A DNA stretch of 23,743 nt from a virus: positions 1 through 23,743 of the IMG/VR virus record IMGVR_UViG_3300045994_000614. One strand, given 5' to 3'. Below the pieces are notes generated by a model. The model searched no databases. It worked only from the letters and a program-made list of their open reading frames with translations, and was not told where the DNA came from. A program made the position numbers and the translations under genes. Positions 13,717-21,741 of this stretch are shown here, one piece after another; within the stretch, counting starts at the first letter, position 1, and each line of letters opens with the position of its first letter.

Positions 13717-14322
13717 ATGAAAAAGTCAATAATAATTTATCTTATGATGTTTGCATGTATGTTTATAGTTCCTTCTTTTATATTTTCGCAGGAAAAGAAG
13801 ATAGATACAATTACAGTGCAAAAATTATCCAAAGATAGTGTTACTGTTAATATCAATTTTCAGAATCCAGAGGTTATTGTGACGGATTCTCGTTCAAGCG
13901 GAGTTCTTGAAAAGAAACTTGATTCAACAACAGCAACAAATGAAAAACTAATTAATGTAATAAATACACTAAGTCAAGACTTTGGCAATGTAGTAACCTT
14001 ACAAAAAGAAGTAAGAGGTGCATCTGCTATTGATCGCATAGAACAATCTACAGGATACTCTGAAGAGCAGATTAAAGAAGTGTTTGCTCAAGAAAGAATG
14101 TTAAACTTAGTTTATGGTATATGTACATTGATATTTATAATAGCATGTTTAATAATTTATGTTACATCTTTTGAAAGATATAGAGGACTAACAGCTGTAT
14201 TACTATTAGTATGTTTCTTAATTTATGTAGGGATATTATTAGCAAGTAAATATATATTCCCTCAATTATTTGGAGTAAACTACCAACAATTTTTTCAGCT
14301 ACTTAAATACATACCAGTATAA
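13717..14322 (+). CDS. Exported membrane protein with two C-terminal spans
   Basis: This 201-residue protein has an N-terminal signal-like segment (MKKSIIIYLMMFACMFIVPSFIFSQ), probably cleaved after residue 24 or 25 or retained as an anchor. A polar region with heptad-like character lies at residues about 60-130 (GVLEKKLDSTTATNEKLINV). Two membrane spans sit close together near residues 131-150 (LVYGICTLIFIIACLIIYV) and 158-178 (LTAVLLLVCFLIYVGILLA), before a short aromatic tail. The N-terminal part would face the periplasm. It could be a holin-like or envelope-interaction protein; no family recognised. The next gene starts directly after its stop. Confidence 0.65.
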   Translation: MKKSIIIYLMMFACMFIVPSFIFSQEKKIDTITVQKLSKDSVTVNINFQNPEVIVTDSRSSGVLEKKLDSTTATNEKLINVINTLSQDFGNVVTLQKEVRGASAIDRIEQSTGYSEEQIKEVFAQERMLNLVYGICTLIFIIACLIIYVTSFERYRGLTAVLLLVCFLIYVGILLASKYIFPQLFGVNYQQFFQLLKYIPV

Positions 14323-14880
14323 ATGGTAAAAAGTCTCATAAAAATCAACTACATCACGAAAAAGAAAATTGCCGAGATGTGTGTTGTACTATTGCCAAGG
14401 GTTGGTTACGCTCGAGTGACCAACTCAGGCATAGTTATTTTAAAAAGATCCTGGTGGTCTTTACGTAGAACAAGAATACCAGTTACCGATATCATTATAA
14501 AATATTTACCTATATATATAGGTACATTAATGCATAAGAAAGATACAAGAGAAGTGTATATTGCTATGTGTAATGATAAAGTAGCTACGATAGTTAGTCT
14601 TACAAAATATACAGATAAATTAGATTTACTGGATTATGTATACAGAGAGTATGCAAAAGCTTGTTTAATTAGCGAGCCAGAAGATCTTACTTTATCGTAT
14701 AATCTACCTATCCGAGGGAGAGTTCATTCTTTTAACTTAAGTCCAATATTCAAAAAGATGAAAGTTAAAGAACAAAAAATAACAATTGCTAGCAAAGTTG
14801 AAAAACTTCGCAAGCGACACAGTATAAATTTCAAAGATTTTGCTTACTTATTTATTAACCAGCAAGTAAGTACAGTATAG
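14323..14880 (+). CDS. Hypothetical basic protein
   Basis: This 185-residue protein starts immediately after the upstream stop (TAA then ATG, no gap), indicating coupling to the exported membrane protein. It is basic, with a Trp/Arg patch (LKRSWWSLRRTRIPVTDI) and a C-terminal Lys/Arg helix (KVEKLRKRHSINFKDFAY). No signal peptide. No family recognised. It ends with TAG before a structured spacer. Confidence 0.6.
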   Translation: MVKSLIKINYITKKKIAEMCVVLLPRVGYARVTNSGIVILKRSWWSLRRTRIPVTDIIIKYLPIYIGTLMHKKDTREVYIAMCNDKVATIVSLTKYTDKLDLLDYVYREYAKACLISEPEDLTLSYNLPIRGRVHSFNLSPIFKKMKVKEQKITIASKVEKLRKRHSINFKDFAYLFINQQVSTV

Positions 14881-14886
14881 TTGAAC

Positions 14887-15054
14887 CCGTACAGTACAAC
14901 TAATATATATCCGCTGTGATAGCGGATATAAGCTTGTTATTTCAACTGCCGTCACGAGGCAACAAGTGTTATATGCAAGAGCATACTAAAGTTGAATAAA
15001 TTTTAAATCGCTTGGTATATATTAATACGTAAGGGTAAACAGGTTACCTTTATT
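14887..15054 (+). ncRNA. Structured intergenic RNA with operator-like motif
   Basis: TATATCCGCT (14906-14915) pairs perfectly with AGCGGATATA (14921-14930) around GTGAT. TTCAAC (14941-14946) pairs with GTTGAA (14991-14996) and encloses two hairpins, TGCC/GGCA and ATGC/GCAT, making a three-way junction. A final hairpin near 15031-15055 (AAGG-TAA with TTACCTT) leads into TTATTC. The first bases (14887-14899) repeat the TTGTAC-type palindrome seen at 4875 in near-perfect form. It could be a leader, a small RNA or a terminator complex. Confidence 0.5.
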
Positions 15055-15065
15055 CAAAAATCAAA

Positions 15066-15506
15066 ATGAATATGAAAAAGAAGTTGCAATTATCAACTTT
15101 AATCAAGATCCAAAAGAACTTGGAAGGTTTAGTTTTAACTAAACAAAAGTATATTCAAACATACAATGATACTGAAATTAATGTTTTAGAAACATTGGAT
15201 GCAATAACAGAAGCTGAAGATGAACTTGTTAAAATAAAAGAAGTTATTCAAGAAGCTAATAAACAAAAACATGAAGATGGTCATACAAATAACTATTGGA
15301 TTTATTGTTTATCTAACTTGAACCAACGTAAAAAGTTTTTGGAAGAAGTTAAAACTACAGACAAATCTCAGTTAAAAGAATCTGATAGAAAAGCACATTT
15401 AGCTAAAATTGATGAAAAGATCAATGATATAAGAGCTAAGTTGACTGAATTCAATACAAGGGAAGTTTCCTTTGAAATGAATGAAAAGGTATTAGCTGTG
15501 CTTTAA
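15066..15506 (+). CDS. Coiled-coil protein
   Basis: This 146-residue protein is almost entirely charged helix with heptad-like leucines (LETLDAITEAEDELVKIKEV; LNQRKKFLEEVKTTDKSQL; KIDEKINDIRAKLTEF), so an elongated coiled-coil dimer is likely. ATG 15066 is preferred; Met-Asn-Met gives another in-frame start two codons later. The leader CAAAAATCAAA resembles those of other likely abundant proteins here. No family recognised. A long-stem hairpin with a U-tract follows. Confidence 0.6.
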   Translation: MNMKKKLQLSTLIKIQKNLEGLVLTKQKYIQTYNDTEINVLETLDAITEAEDELVKIKEVIQEANKQKHEDGHTNNYWIYCLSNLNQRKKFLEEVKTTDKSQLKESDRKAHLAKIDEKINDIRAKLTEFNTREVSFEMNEKVLAVL

Positions 15507-15520
15507 AATATTGTTAAATT

Positions 15521-15598
15521 AAAGGGAGTATGCTGAAGCGTAGCAGTTAAGGTTAAATTTATTTAACTACTGTCTCTGTCAACGGTACTCCCTTTTTT
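15521..15598 (+). ncRNA. Long-stem, 55-base-loop RNA element ending in a U-tract
   Basis: AAAGGGAGTA (15521-15530) pairs perfectly with TACTCCCTTT (15586-15595), continuing into TTTTTT. Inside, TGCT/AGCA and GTTAA/TTAAC form two nested hairpins, giving a multibranched fold. It is the third element of this design and lies 12 bases before the next start. Confidence 0.6.
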
Positions 15599-15610
15599 AA
15601 TATTAATCAT

Positions 15611-16249
15611 ATGCCAAAATCAAAAAAGAATTTATTAGGAAATATTAATTTGGGTAGGTTTAAACAACATCTAAATAAGTCAACTGAAGAACAGTTAACT
15701 TTTACTAGATCTTGGATAGATCCTGAAGATCCAGAAATAACTATAACATTTACTAGGAAACCTAAAGCTAAGCATATTAAAACAAAAGGTGTAGCTTATA
15801 AAGTTCCAAGAAAAGATATAAGGATAAGACCAATACATGATGAACTGTATTATATTGAAAAAAAACAAAGGGAGTTAGAAGAATCCCTTAAAGTTAAGAT
15901 TATAGTTCCTAGATATTCTAAAAAGACTATTGAAAGAATTATGGATGTATTAAACCTTAATATAGATGAAGTTGAAAGTTTATTAATGTTATATACATAT
16001 ACTAATCTTATACCAGGGTATATTAAAGGTTTACAGAAACTTAAACCAACAAAATTCATTATTGTTGAACATAAAAATAGCAAATTAAAATCTCATACAC
16101 ATGTACGTTTCGCCAGACAAGATATGCCTGCTTATAAATCAAGGACGATACCAAAGATTGGTAAACCAACTGAACGCCAATACCTTATTAAAGTTACGAA
16201 CCACAGTGGGTATTACGCCTTACCATATAAAAAGAGCAAGGAAAATTAA
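15611..16249 (+). CDS. Hypothetical basic protein overlapping the next gene
   Basis: This 212-residue strongly basic protein is unrecognised. It has a Lys-rich N-terminus (MPKSKKNLLGNINLGRFKQ), a beta-type stretch (ITITFTRKPKAKHIKTKG), a helical centre (KKTIERIMDVLNLNIDEVES) and a basic C-terminus. Its last 149 bases are also read in another frame by the following gene, and wobble positions there are less AT-rich than elsewhere, consistent with two proteins sharing the DNA. Nucleic-acid binding is plausible from charge only. Confidence 0.6.
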   Translation: MPKSKKNLLGNINLGRFKQHLNKSTEEQLTFTRSWIDPEDPEITITFTRKPKAKHIKTKGVAYKVPRKDIRIRPIHDELYYIEKKQRELEESLKVKIIVPRYSKKTIERIMDVLNLNIDEVESLLMLYTYTNLIPGYIKGLQKLKPTKFIIVEHKNSKLKSHTHVRFARQDMPAYKSRTIPKIGKPTERQYLIKVTNHSGYYALPYKKSKEN

Positions 16250-16547
16250 AAAACTGATTCATAAGGAAGATATTGATCTTCAATTAGAACAAACTATAGA
16301 AAAAACATTAATCTCAAAACTACCAACTTTACAACAAAAGAACATGACTGCGTTAAGATTAGCAGATTATGTTGCTAAAATATCTAAGTCTAAAAAACAA
16401 AGAATTAATAGAGAACTACAGAGAGCCTGGAACAAATCAGGACGTGGTATAATAGATGGTATGAATTGTAAGGCAAGAAGATTGAAGAGATTACATTATA
16501 AATATGCCTGTAAAGATAAAAACAGGTACAAACGTAAAAAATATTAA
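16101..16547 (+). CDS. Hypothetical very basic helical protein
   Basis: This 148-residue protein starts at ATG 16101 inside the upstream gene (149-base overlap). A GTG at 16206 or later starts would shorten the overlap, but the N-terminal sequence (MYVSPDKICLLINQGRYQ) looks protein-like. The rest is Lys/Arg-rich helix (HIKRARKIKKLIHKED; KSKKQRINRELQRAWNKSGR) with a basic tail ending KRKKY, typical of nucleic-acid-binding proteins. No family recognised. A frameshift joining it to the upstream frame is an alternative. Confidence 0.5.
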   Translation: MYVSPDKICLLINQGRYQRLVNQLNANTLLKLRTTVGITPYHIKRARKIKKLIHKEDIDLQLEQTIEKTLISKLPTLQQKNMTALRLADYVAKISKSKKQRINRELQRAWNKSGRGIIDGMNCKARRLKRLHYKYACKDKNRYKRKKY

Positions 16548-16568
16548 CAATATCAAAAACTTAATGTC

Positions 16569-16862
16569 ATGTCAGATAATGAAAATAAACACCAGAATAA
16601 TCAGAACCAAAACCAAGGTGGTAATGATGAAAACAAACAAAAACAGGAAAAAGCTAACAAAGAAGTCTTAGAAATAGAAGCTAGACTTAATGAACTTGAA
16701 AGAGCTAGGCCTTATCTTATAAATAGTACTATTCTTGAAGAAGGTTATTTCTATTTTGATAGGACTGAAAAACTTTATACAAGATTAAAAGAACTTAAGA
16801 AGAATATTGCTACTGGTAAATTAGCACCAGATATTCAATTTATATTAACGGATAAACCATAA
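16569..16862 (+). CDS. Hypothetical protein with Asn/Gln-rich N-terminus
   Basis: This 97-residue protein has residues 4-25 rich in Asn, Gln and Lys (HQNNQNQNQGGNDENK), surely disordered. The rest is a charged helical hairpin (EVLEIEARLNELERARPYL; RTEKLYTRLKELKKNIATG) with an aromatic turn (EEGYFYFDRTEK). The leader contains ATCAAAAACTTAATGTC. It resembles the Asn-rich head of the protein at 13023 in style only. No family recognised. A long-stem RNA element follows. Confidence 0.6.
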   Translation: MSDNENKHQNNQNQNQGGNDENKQKQEKANKEVLEIEARLNELERARPYLINSTILEEGYFYFDRTEKLYTRLKELKKNIATGKLAPDIQFILTDKP

Positions 16863-16872
16863 TAAATAAAAA

Positions 16873-16966
16873 GGTAAATCACTTGCCAAATCAGGTTAAG
16901 ATGCCCGCTTTTGCTAGTGTGTACAACTAGGAGTCAGAGGTAGAAAGTGATTTACCCCTTATTTTA
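16873..16966 (+). ncRNA. Long-stem, 60-base-loop RNA element
   Basis: GGTAAATCACTT (16873-16884) pairs without mismatch to AAGTGATTTACC (16945-16956), followed by CCTTATTTTA. The loop holds 60 bases with weaker internal pairing. The next gene starts about 40 bases downstream after a GGAG (about 16996) that is one of few Shine-Dalgarno-like sites here. Confidence 0.55.
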
Positions 16967-17007
16967 TTTAACTGAATTGGAGTATACCTAATACGGAGAA
17001 GATTCAA

Positions 17008-17901
17008 ATGATAAGACAAAAAAAACACTCTAGATCATATAAAATAAAATCTACTAAACAAATACAAACTCCATTAGTATGTATTAAAGATATTGTAACT
17101 AAGCAAGTTATGAGAATTCCAAGACACATTGCTAATACATTAGTAGAAAGATTCAAACATATGGAATATGCTACTAAAAGAGAATGGAGATATTATTTGC
17201 ATGATCAGAAAAAAAAAGTAATACTGATACATCCTGATCCTTATTGGAAAGAGAAACCTGAGACTGAAAAAGTAGGTAAAGATGATGTAAAAGATACGAG
17301 AAACTATTTACCAAGAATAGATCCAAGAGATCGTAAGTCTATATTAAAGAAAGATAAAGGCTTATCTAGGAAACAGCGTAGAGAGTGGAAACATAGAAGA
17401 CCACCTAGACAGTTTGATATGTATACTAAACATCAGACAATTATTATTGAACCTGAATATAAATGGAAGGTATATAAATTAAATGTTAATGTTAATCCAA
17501 TGGTTTATAGGATTAATAAATCTACAGGAGAATTGATTACTAAACCTAATAAAAGACTTAATAAGTATTTAAAAACTATAGATCTTAATAAATCTATAAT
17601 AAAGACTGATAAGTTTGAAATTAAACAACAAGTATTTGATTATGACTATATACCAAAGATATTTAGTAGTAAAAAACAACCTACGGAAGTTACTATTTTA
17701 CGTTTGGACGGAAGTCCAGCTTTCAAGAAAATTTACAAAGGAAAACGAATGATAACTGTAACAATTAAACAGCGTTCACGTACTACATATAGGACCATAA
17801 TAACCAAACAATATCCTTCTGTAATAAGCGACAGAAGATATATAGTTAAAAAGAATATTGAAGCATTAAAAAAACATCAAGAAGAACAAAAGACTGAATA
17901 A
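17008..17901 (+). CDS. Hypothetical basic protein upstream of the DNA polymerase
   Basis: This 297-residue protein is rich in Lys and Arg throughout, with an especially basic centre (RKQRREWKHRRPPRQFDMYT) and repeated beta-type strands after residue 150 (WKVYKLNVNVNPMVYRINK; PTEVTILRLDGSPAFKKIY). It ends two bases before the polymerase start, suggesting co-expression with replication genes. Charge and context suggest nucleic-acid binding, but no family is recognised and no catalytic motif is seen. A GGAG lies about 10 bases before its start. Confidence 0.6.
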   Translation: MIRQKKHSRSYKIKSTKQIQTPLVCIKDIVTKQVMRIPRHIANTLVERFKHMEYATKREWRYYLHDQKKKVILIHPDPYWKEKPETEKVGKDDVKDTRNYLPRIDPRDRKSILKKDKGLSRKQRREWKHRRPPRQFDMYTKHQTIIIEPEYKWKVYKLNVNVNPMVYRINKSTGELITKPNKRLNKYLKTIDLNKSIIKTDKFEIKQQVFDYDYIPKIFSSKKQPTEVTILRLDGSPAFKKIYKGKRMITVTIKQRSRTTYRTIITKQYPSVISDRRYIVKKNIEALKKHQEEQKTE

Positions 17902-17903
17902 AT

Positions 17904-19766
17904 ATGATATGGATATATGATATAGAAACATTTATAAATTTTTTCTGTGTCACATTTAAAAATCCAAAATCACAAGAAATTAAACAATTTATCATATTTG
18001 AAGATGTTAACCAAGGTGAGGAGTTATTGAAGTTTATTCAATCTAATTCCTCATCATGGTTTATAGGCTATAACTCCGAAAAGTTTGATAATCAATTACT
18101 TAACTATCTTTACAAAAATTCATTTGAAACTTGCATGTCTCCATCTAGTGAGATAACAAGAAATGTATGGAATTTATCAGGTATAATAATACGTGATAAA
18201 ATAATAGATTATAAATATAATTTACCATTTAGACAAATAGATCTAATGAAAATAGGGAGATATAAGAAATCCCTTAAATTATTAGGTGTTAATCTTAAGT
18301 GGTCAAAATTACAAGATCTACCACTACCATATGAAGCATGGATTACTAAAGAACAAGTGCCTACAATATTAGATTATAATTTAAATGATGTATTAATAAC
18401 AGAACAGTTATATTATCATCTAAAAAATGCAATCAAATTTAGGCATGAGTTATCAGAGATATATGAAATTGATTTATATAATGAATCAGATACAGGTATA
18501 GCCGATAGACTATTAGAGAAATTTTATTCAGAGTCAACTGGTATAAAAATACAAGACTTTAAAAACTTACGAACAGAAAGAAAATTCATTAAATTTGATT
18601 GGGTAGTATTTAAAGATATATACTTTGATACACCAGAATTTATTGGATTACTAGAACTTATTAAAAATCATACATATTATAAAGATCAGCCATTCTTTTC
18701 TAAGAAAATTACTTTTGATAATATAATATATAAGCTTGGTTTAGGTGGTCTACATACTGTAGATGAACCAGGTTTATTTGAAGAAACAAAAGATAATTAT
18801 ATTATAGATGCTGATATAGGTAGTATGTATCCAGCTACACTACTTAATAATGATCTATCCCCTGAACATTTAGGTACTAAATTCTTAAAGCAATTTAGGA
18901 AGATACGAGATGATAGGTTAATAGAAAAAGCATTAAAAAATAAAACTAAGTCAGAAGGTTTAAAACTTATAATGAATGTAGCAATAGGTAAAACAAGGAA
19001 TAAGTATTCATTCTTATTTGATGCACTTGTAAATCTACAAGTAACTGTAAATGGTCAATTATATATATTAATGCTAATTGAAAAATTAGTATTAAATGGT
19101 TTTAAAATTATATCAGCTAATACAGATGGTATAACTACTATAGTACCTAAAGATAAAGTTGATTTATATTACAGTATATGTAAAGAATGGGAGAAACAAC
19201 ATCATTATGAACTTGAATATGTTAAATATAAAAAATATGTCCGCAGGGATGTTAATAATTATTTAGCTATTAAAGAAGATGATATAAAAGAAAAAGGCAT
19301 ATTTAATAAAACATGGCCAAAATTCTTTAATAATAGTACTGATCCATTAAGTAAGGGTTGGGATAAACCAATAGTATCAAAAGCTTTATACGACTTTTTT
19401 GTCAACAACATACCAATAATACAAACAATTAATAATTCAACTGATATACACGATTTCTGCATTGCCAAAAGGATAGACGATAAATTCACAAATGTATTCC
19501 ATACTATGAAGAATGGAAAATACCAAAAAGAAGATTTACAGAGATCTGTTAGATATTATGTATCTAAAGATGGAGGTGTGTTATTAAAAACTTGTGAGGG
19601 AGAAGACAAAACAAGTAATTATGAAGTAAATAAAAGAGTGACTATATTTAATAATTATATTCATTATGATGACTTTTCTAAGTACAATATAGACTATAAT
19701 TATTATATTAATCATACTCAAAAAATAATTGATCTTATTATCAATCCACAATTAACCTTATTCTAA
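17904..19766 (+). CDS. Family B DNA polymerase with 3'-5' exonuclease
   Basis: This 620-residue replicative polymerase has exonuclease motifs Exo I at D6-I-E8, Exo II around N57 and D62 (IGYNSEKFDNQ), and Exo III at Y158-x3-D162. Polymerase motif A is DIGSMYP (304-310, catalytic Asp304). Motif B is K354-x3-N358-VAIG with the usual Tyr replaced. Motif C is ANTDG (405-409, Asp408), where the first Asp of the standard DTD is Asn. A KKYV element near 440 matches the downstream KKY-type motif. At 620 residues it is compact for family B. It sits upstream of the helicase gene in a replication block. No terminal-protein gene is evident, so priming mode is unknown. Confidence 0.9.
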   Translation: MIWIYDIETFINFFCVTFKNPKSQEIKQFIIFEDVNQGEELLKFIQSNSSSWFIGYNSEKFDNQLLNYLYKNSFETCMSPSSEITRNVWNLSGIIIRDKIIDYKYNLPFRQIDLMKIGRYKKSLKLLGVNLKWSKLQDLPLPYEAWITKEQVPTILDYNLNDVLITEQLYYHLKNAIKFRHELSEIYEIDLYNESDTGIADRLLEKFYSESTGIKIQDFKNLRTERKFIKFDWVVFKDIYFDTPEFIGLLELIKNHTYYKDQPFFSKKITFDNIIYKLGLGGLHTVDEPGLFEETKDNYIIDADIGSMYPATLLNNDLSPEHLGTKFLKQFRKIRDDRLIEKALKNKTKSEGLKLIMNVAIGKTRNKYSFLFDALVNLQVTVNGQLYILMLIEKLVLNGFKIISANTDGITTIVPKDKVDLYYSICKEWEKQHHYELEYVKYKKYVRRDVNNYLAIKEDDIKEKGIFNKTWPKFFNNSTDPLSKGWDKPIVSKALYDFFVNNIPIIQTINNSTDIHDFCIAKRIDDKFTNVFHTMKNGKYQKEDLQRSVRYYVSKDGGVLLKTCEGEDKTSNYEVNKRVTIFNNYIHYDDFSKYNIDYNYYINHTQKIIDLIINPQLTLF

Positions 19767-19767
19767 T

Positions 19768-20133
19768 ATGGAAGGACCATTTGGAGAATTCTTTGATGTT
19801 GTTAATAACTATAAGTTCAACAACATGACTCTTATAGAGGATGAAAATTTCTTTAATATATTTGATGCTAAAGAATTTAAACCAAATAAGAATCCAAATA
19901 ATAAAGAACTAAGATTAGCTTTAGATTTAATAGATGATATATATCCTTTATATAAGCATATAGAAATTGAATCTAAAACTGATTTTTTAAGAGATATATT
20001 TAAAATGGAAGTATCTAAAGAAAGATTACAGAGATTAAATTCTCATAAAGATATTCTATTTAAGTATATAATTACTGGTGCAAAACCAGGATCAAAAACA
20101 AACAAAGTAATAATAAGAAGGGTAATAAAATAA
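19768..20133 (+). CDS. Hypothetical small protein of the replication block
   Basis: This 121-residue protein starts one base after the polymerase stop. The N-terminal half is acidic and aromatic (MEGPFGEFFDVVNNYKF; EDENFFNIFDAKEF), the middle is helical (LRLALDLIDDIYPLYKH), and the C-terminus is basic (GSKTNKVIIRRVIK). No family recognised. Its position suggests a polymerase accessory role, but that is inference only. Confidence 0.6.
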   Translation: MEGPFGEFFDVVNNYKFNNMTLIEDENFFNIFDAKEFKPNKNPNNKELRLALDLIDDIYPLYKHIEIESKTDFLRDIFKMEVSKERLQRLNSHKDILFKYIITGAKPGSKTNKVIIRRVIK

Positions 20134-20194
20134 TAACAAATTTTATAATTCTTTACCGAACAATATTTTACCTTTATCATGAAATATAAATAAC

Positions 20195-20782
20195 ATGATA
20201 ATAGAAGTAGATATTAAATATTTGACAGAATGTAGAATATCAGTTCACCAATATGTAATACTTAAACTTGCTTATGAAAAAGAGTTAAAGCTTTTAGAGA
20301 GATATTTAATAGCTTCAGGGCAATTAAATAGATTAATGGAAGATTTAACTTATCTTCATGAATCTGAATTTTTAGAGAATCCGCCTAACTCAGATGCAAT
20401 CATAAATACCATAAGAATTTCCAATAAATTCGCCAGACTTTTTCAATCCGATGTTGATTCATTTGAAGAATTCTATAATGCCTTTCCAGTCCGTGTACTG
20501 AGGCCTGATGGAAATTACGATTATTTAAGAGTAGATCACAAGCGAAGCAAGTTACTATACAACAATGTTGTAGGAGGTGATGTCTCACGACATCAATTAA
20601 TTATGAAAGGTTTAAAATTAGAAGTAGATGATCGCTCTCGTAGAGGTCAGCTTGCTTTTATGAAACGTATGCCTATGTGGCTATCATCCGAAGCGTGGAA
20701 AGTCTATGCAGAAACTGATTCAGGTAATCAGGGATCTACTCGGGATGAATTGAAAATAGGTTATGGTCAAAACTTTGAGTAA
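20195..20782 (+). CDS. Hypothetical protein preceding the helicase (loader candidate)
   Basis: This 195-residue protein has a helical N-terminal half (LILE-type segments such as YEKELKLLERYLIASGQL) and a C-terminal part with Arg/Lys clusters (YLRVDHKRSKLLYNN; DDRSRRGQLAFMKRMP). Wobble positions in its second half are noticeably less AT-rich. Its stop lies two bases before the preferred helicase start. Helicase loaders and primase-like subunits often occupy this position, but no motif proves it. Confidence 0.6.
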   Translation: MIIEVDIKYLTECRISVHQYVILKLAYEKELKLLERYLIASGQLNRLMEDLTYLHESEFLENPPNSDAIINTIRISNKFARLFQSDVDSFEEFYNAFPVRVLRPDGNYDYLRVDHKRSKLLYNNVVGGDVSRHQLIMKGLKLEVDDRSRRGQLAFMKRMPMWLSSEAWKVYAETDSGNQGSTRDELKIGYGQNFE

Positions 20783-20783
20783 A

Positions 20784-21722
20784 ATGCTACAATATCAACA
20801 TATTAAAGAGCCCACTAGAGATATACTAGAGTATATTGATGGCAGACGTCATGGAGCCTTCAAGTCACTTAAGACTCGCTGGAGTAAGTTTAATAAACAA
20901 TGTATGGGGGGTATAGAACCAAATACTATTTATACCTTTGCAGGTATATCTGGTTCAGGAAAATCATCATTTGTAAATAGTTTGGAAACAGACTTATTTG
21001 ATTGTAATCCTGGAGAAAGTTTTATTGTTCTATCATTTAATTTCGAAATGTTAAGTTCTCGTCAAGTGGGGCGCAAATTGTCATACAAAATGAGTAAAAC
21101 AACTTCAGAGTTGTATAGTGGAAACACAGACGATGAAGCTACAAGGTTAAGTGATGAAGAGTATAATAGTATCAAAAAACATGCAGATAAGATTAGCCAG
21201 TATCCTATTTATTATATAGATAGTCCTGGTACAGTTAAAGAAATATCCGAATCGATTTCATATTTTCAAGAAACAATTGCCTTAAACAAATGGTTATTAG
21301 TAATACTCGATCATACTTTACTTACTAGGGGTTCCTCTGGTGATAAAGAACGAGAGATATTATATGAGTTACAAAAGGTGTTTATGCAAGCTAAGAAAGT
21401 AGGACGAACAACTATCTTACAGATTAGTCAAATGAACAGAGATATTGAGAATAGTGATAGAATATCAAATAAGAATATGCATTATCCTATGCGTAAAGAT
21501 ATATTTGGTGGAGATAGTGTATTTCAAGCATCTGATTATGTAGTGGTATTACATAGACCTGAGCTGTTAGGAATCAGTGAATACGGACCAAGCGAAAAAA
21601 CCTGTGAAAATAGGGTATTCATGCATTTCCTAAAAGTAAGGGAAGGAGAACCGAAAATACTAACATTCTTAAACAACCTTAAGTATAATTCGATAGAAGA
21701 ACTACCTAAGGAATTAATTTAG
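20784..21722 (+). CDS. dnaB: DnaB-type replicative helicase, C-terminal RecA domain only
   Basis: This 312-residue protein is a 5'-3' replicative helicase motor. Motifs: Walker A GISGSGKS (54-61), SFNFEM with Glu88 (matching the family's SLEM catalytic Glu), Walker B VILDHT (Asp176), QISQMNR (213-219, matching LSQLNR), and FGGDSVFQASDYVVVLHRP near 241-259 with the arginine-finger region. The N-terminal primase-interaction domain of bacterial DnaB (about 470 residues in all) is absent. I choose ATG 20784, just after the upstream stop; ATG 20763 would add seven residues and a 20-base overlap. Confidence 0.87.
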   Translation: MLQYQHIKEPTRDILEYIDGRRHGAFKSLKTRWSKFNKQCMGGIEPNTIYTFAGISGSGKSSFVNSLETDLFDCNPGESFIVLSFNFEMLSSRQVGRKLSYKMSKTTSELYSGNTDDEATRLSDEEYNSIKKHADKISQYPIYYIDSPGTVKEISESISYFQETIALNKWLLVILDHTLLTRGSSGDKEREILYELQKVFMQAKKVGRTTILQISQMNRDIENSDRISNKNMHYPMRKDIFGGDSVFQASDYVVVLHRPELLGISEYGPSEKTCENRVFMHFLKVREGEPKILTFLNNLKYNSIEELPKELI

Positions 21723-21741
21723 AAGGCAAAAAAAATCACAT

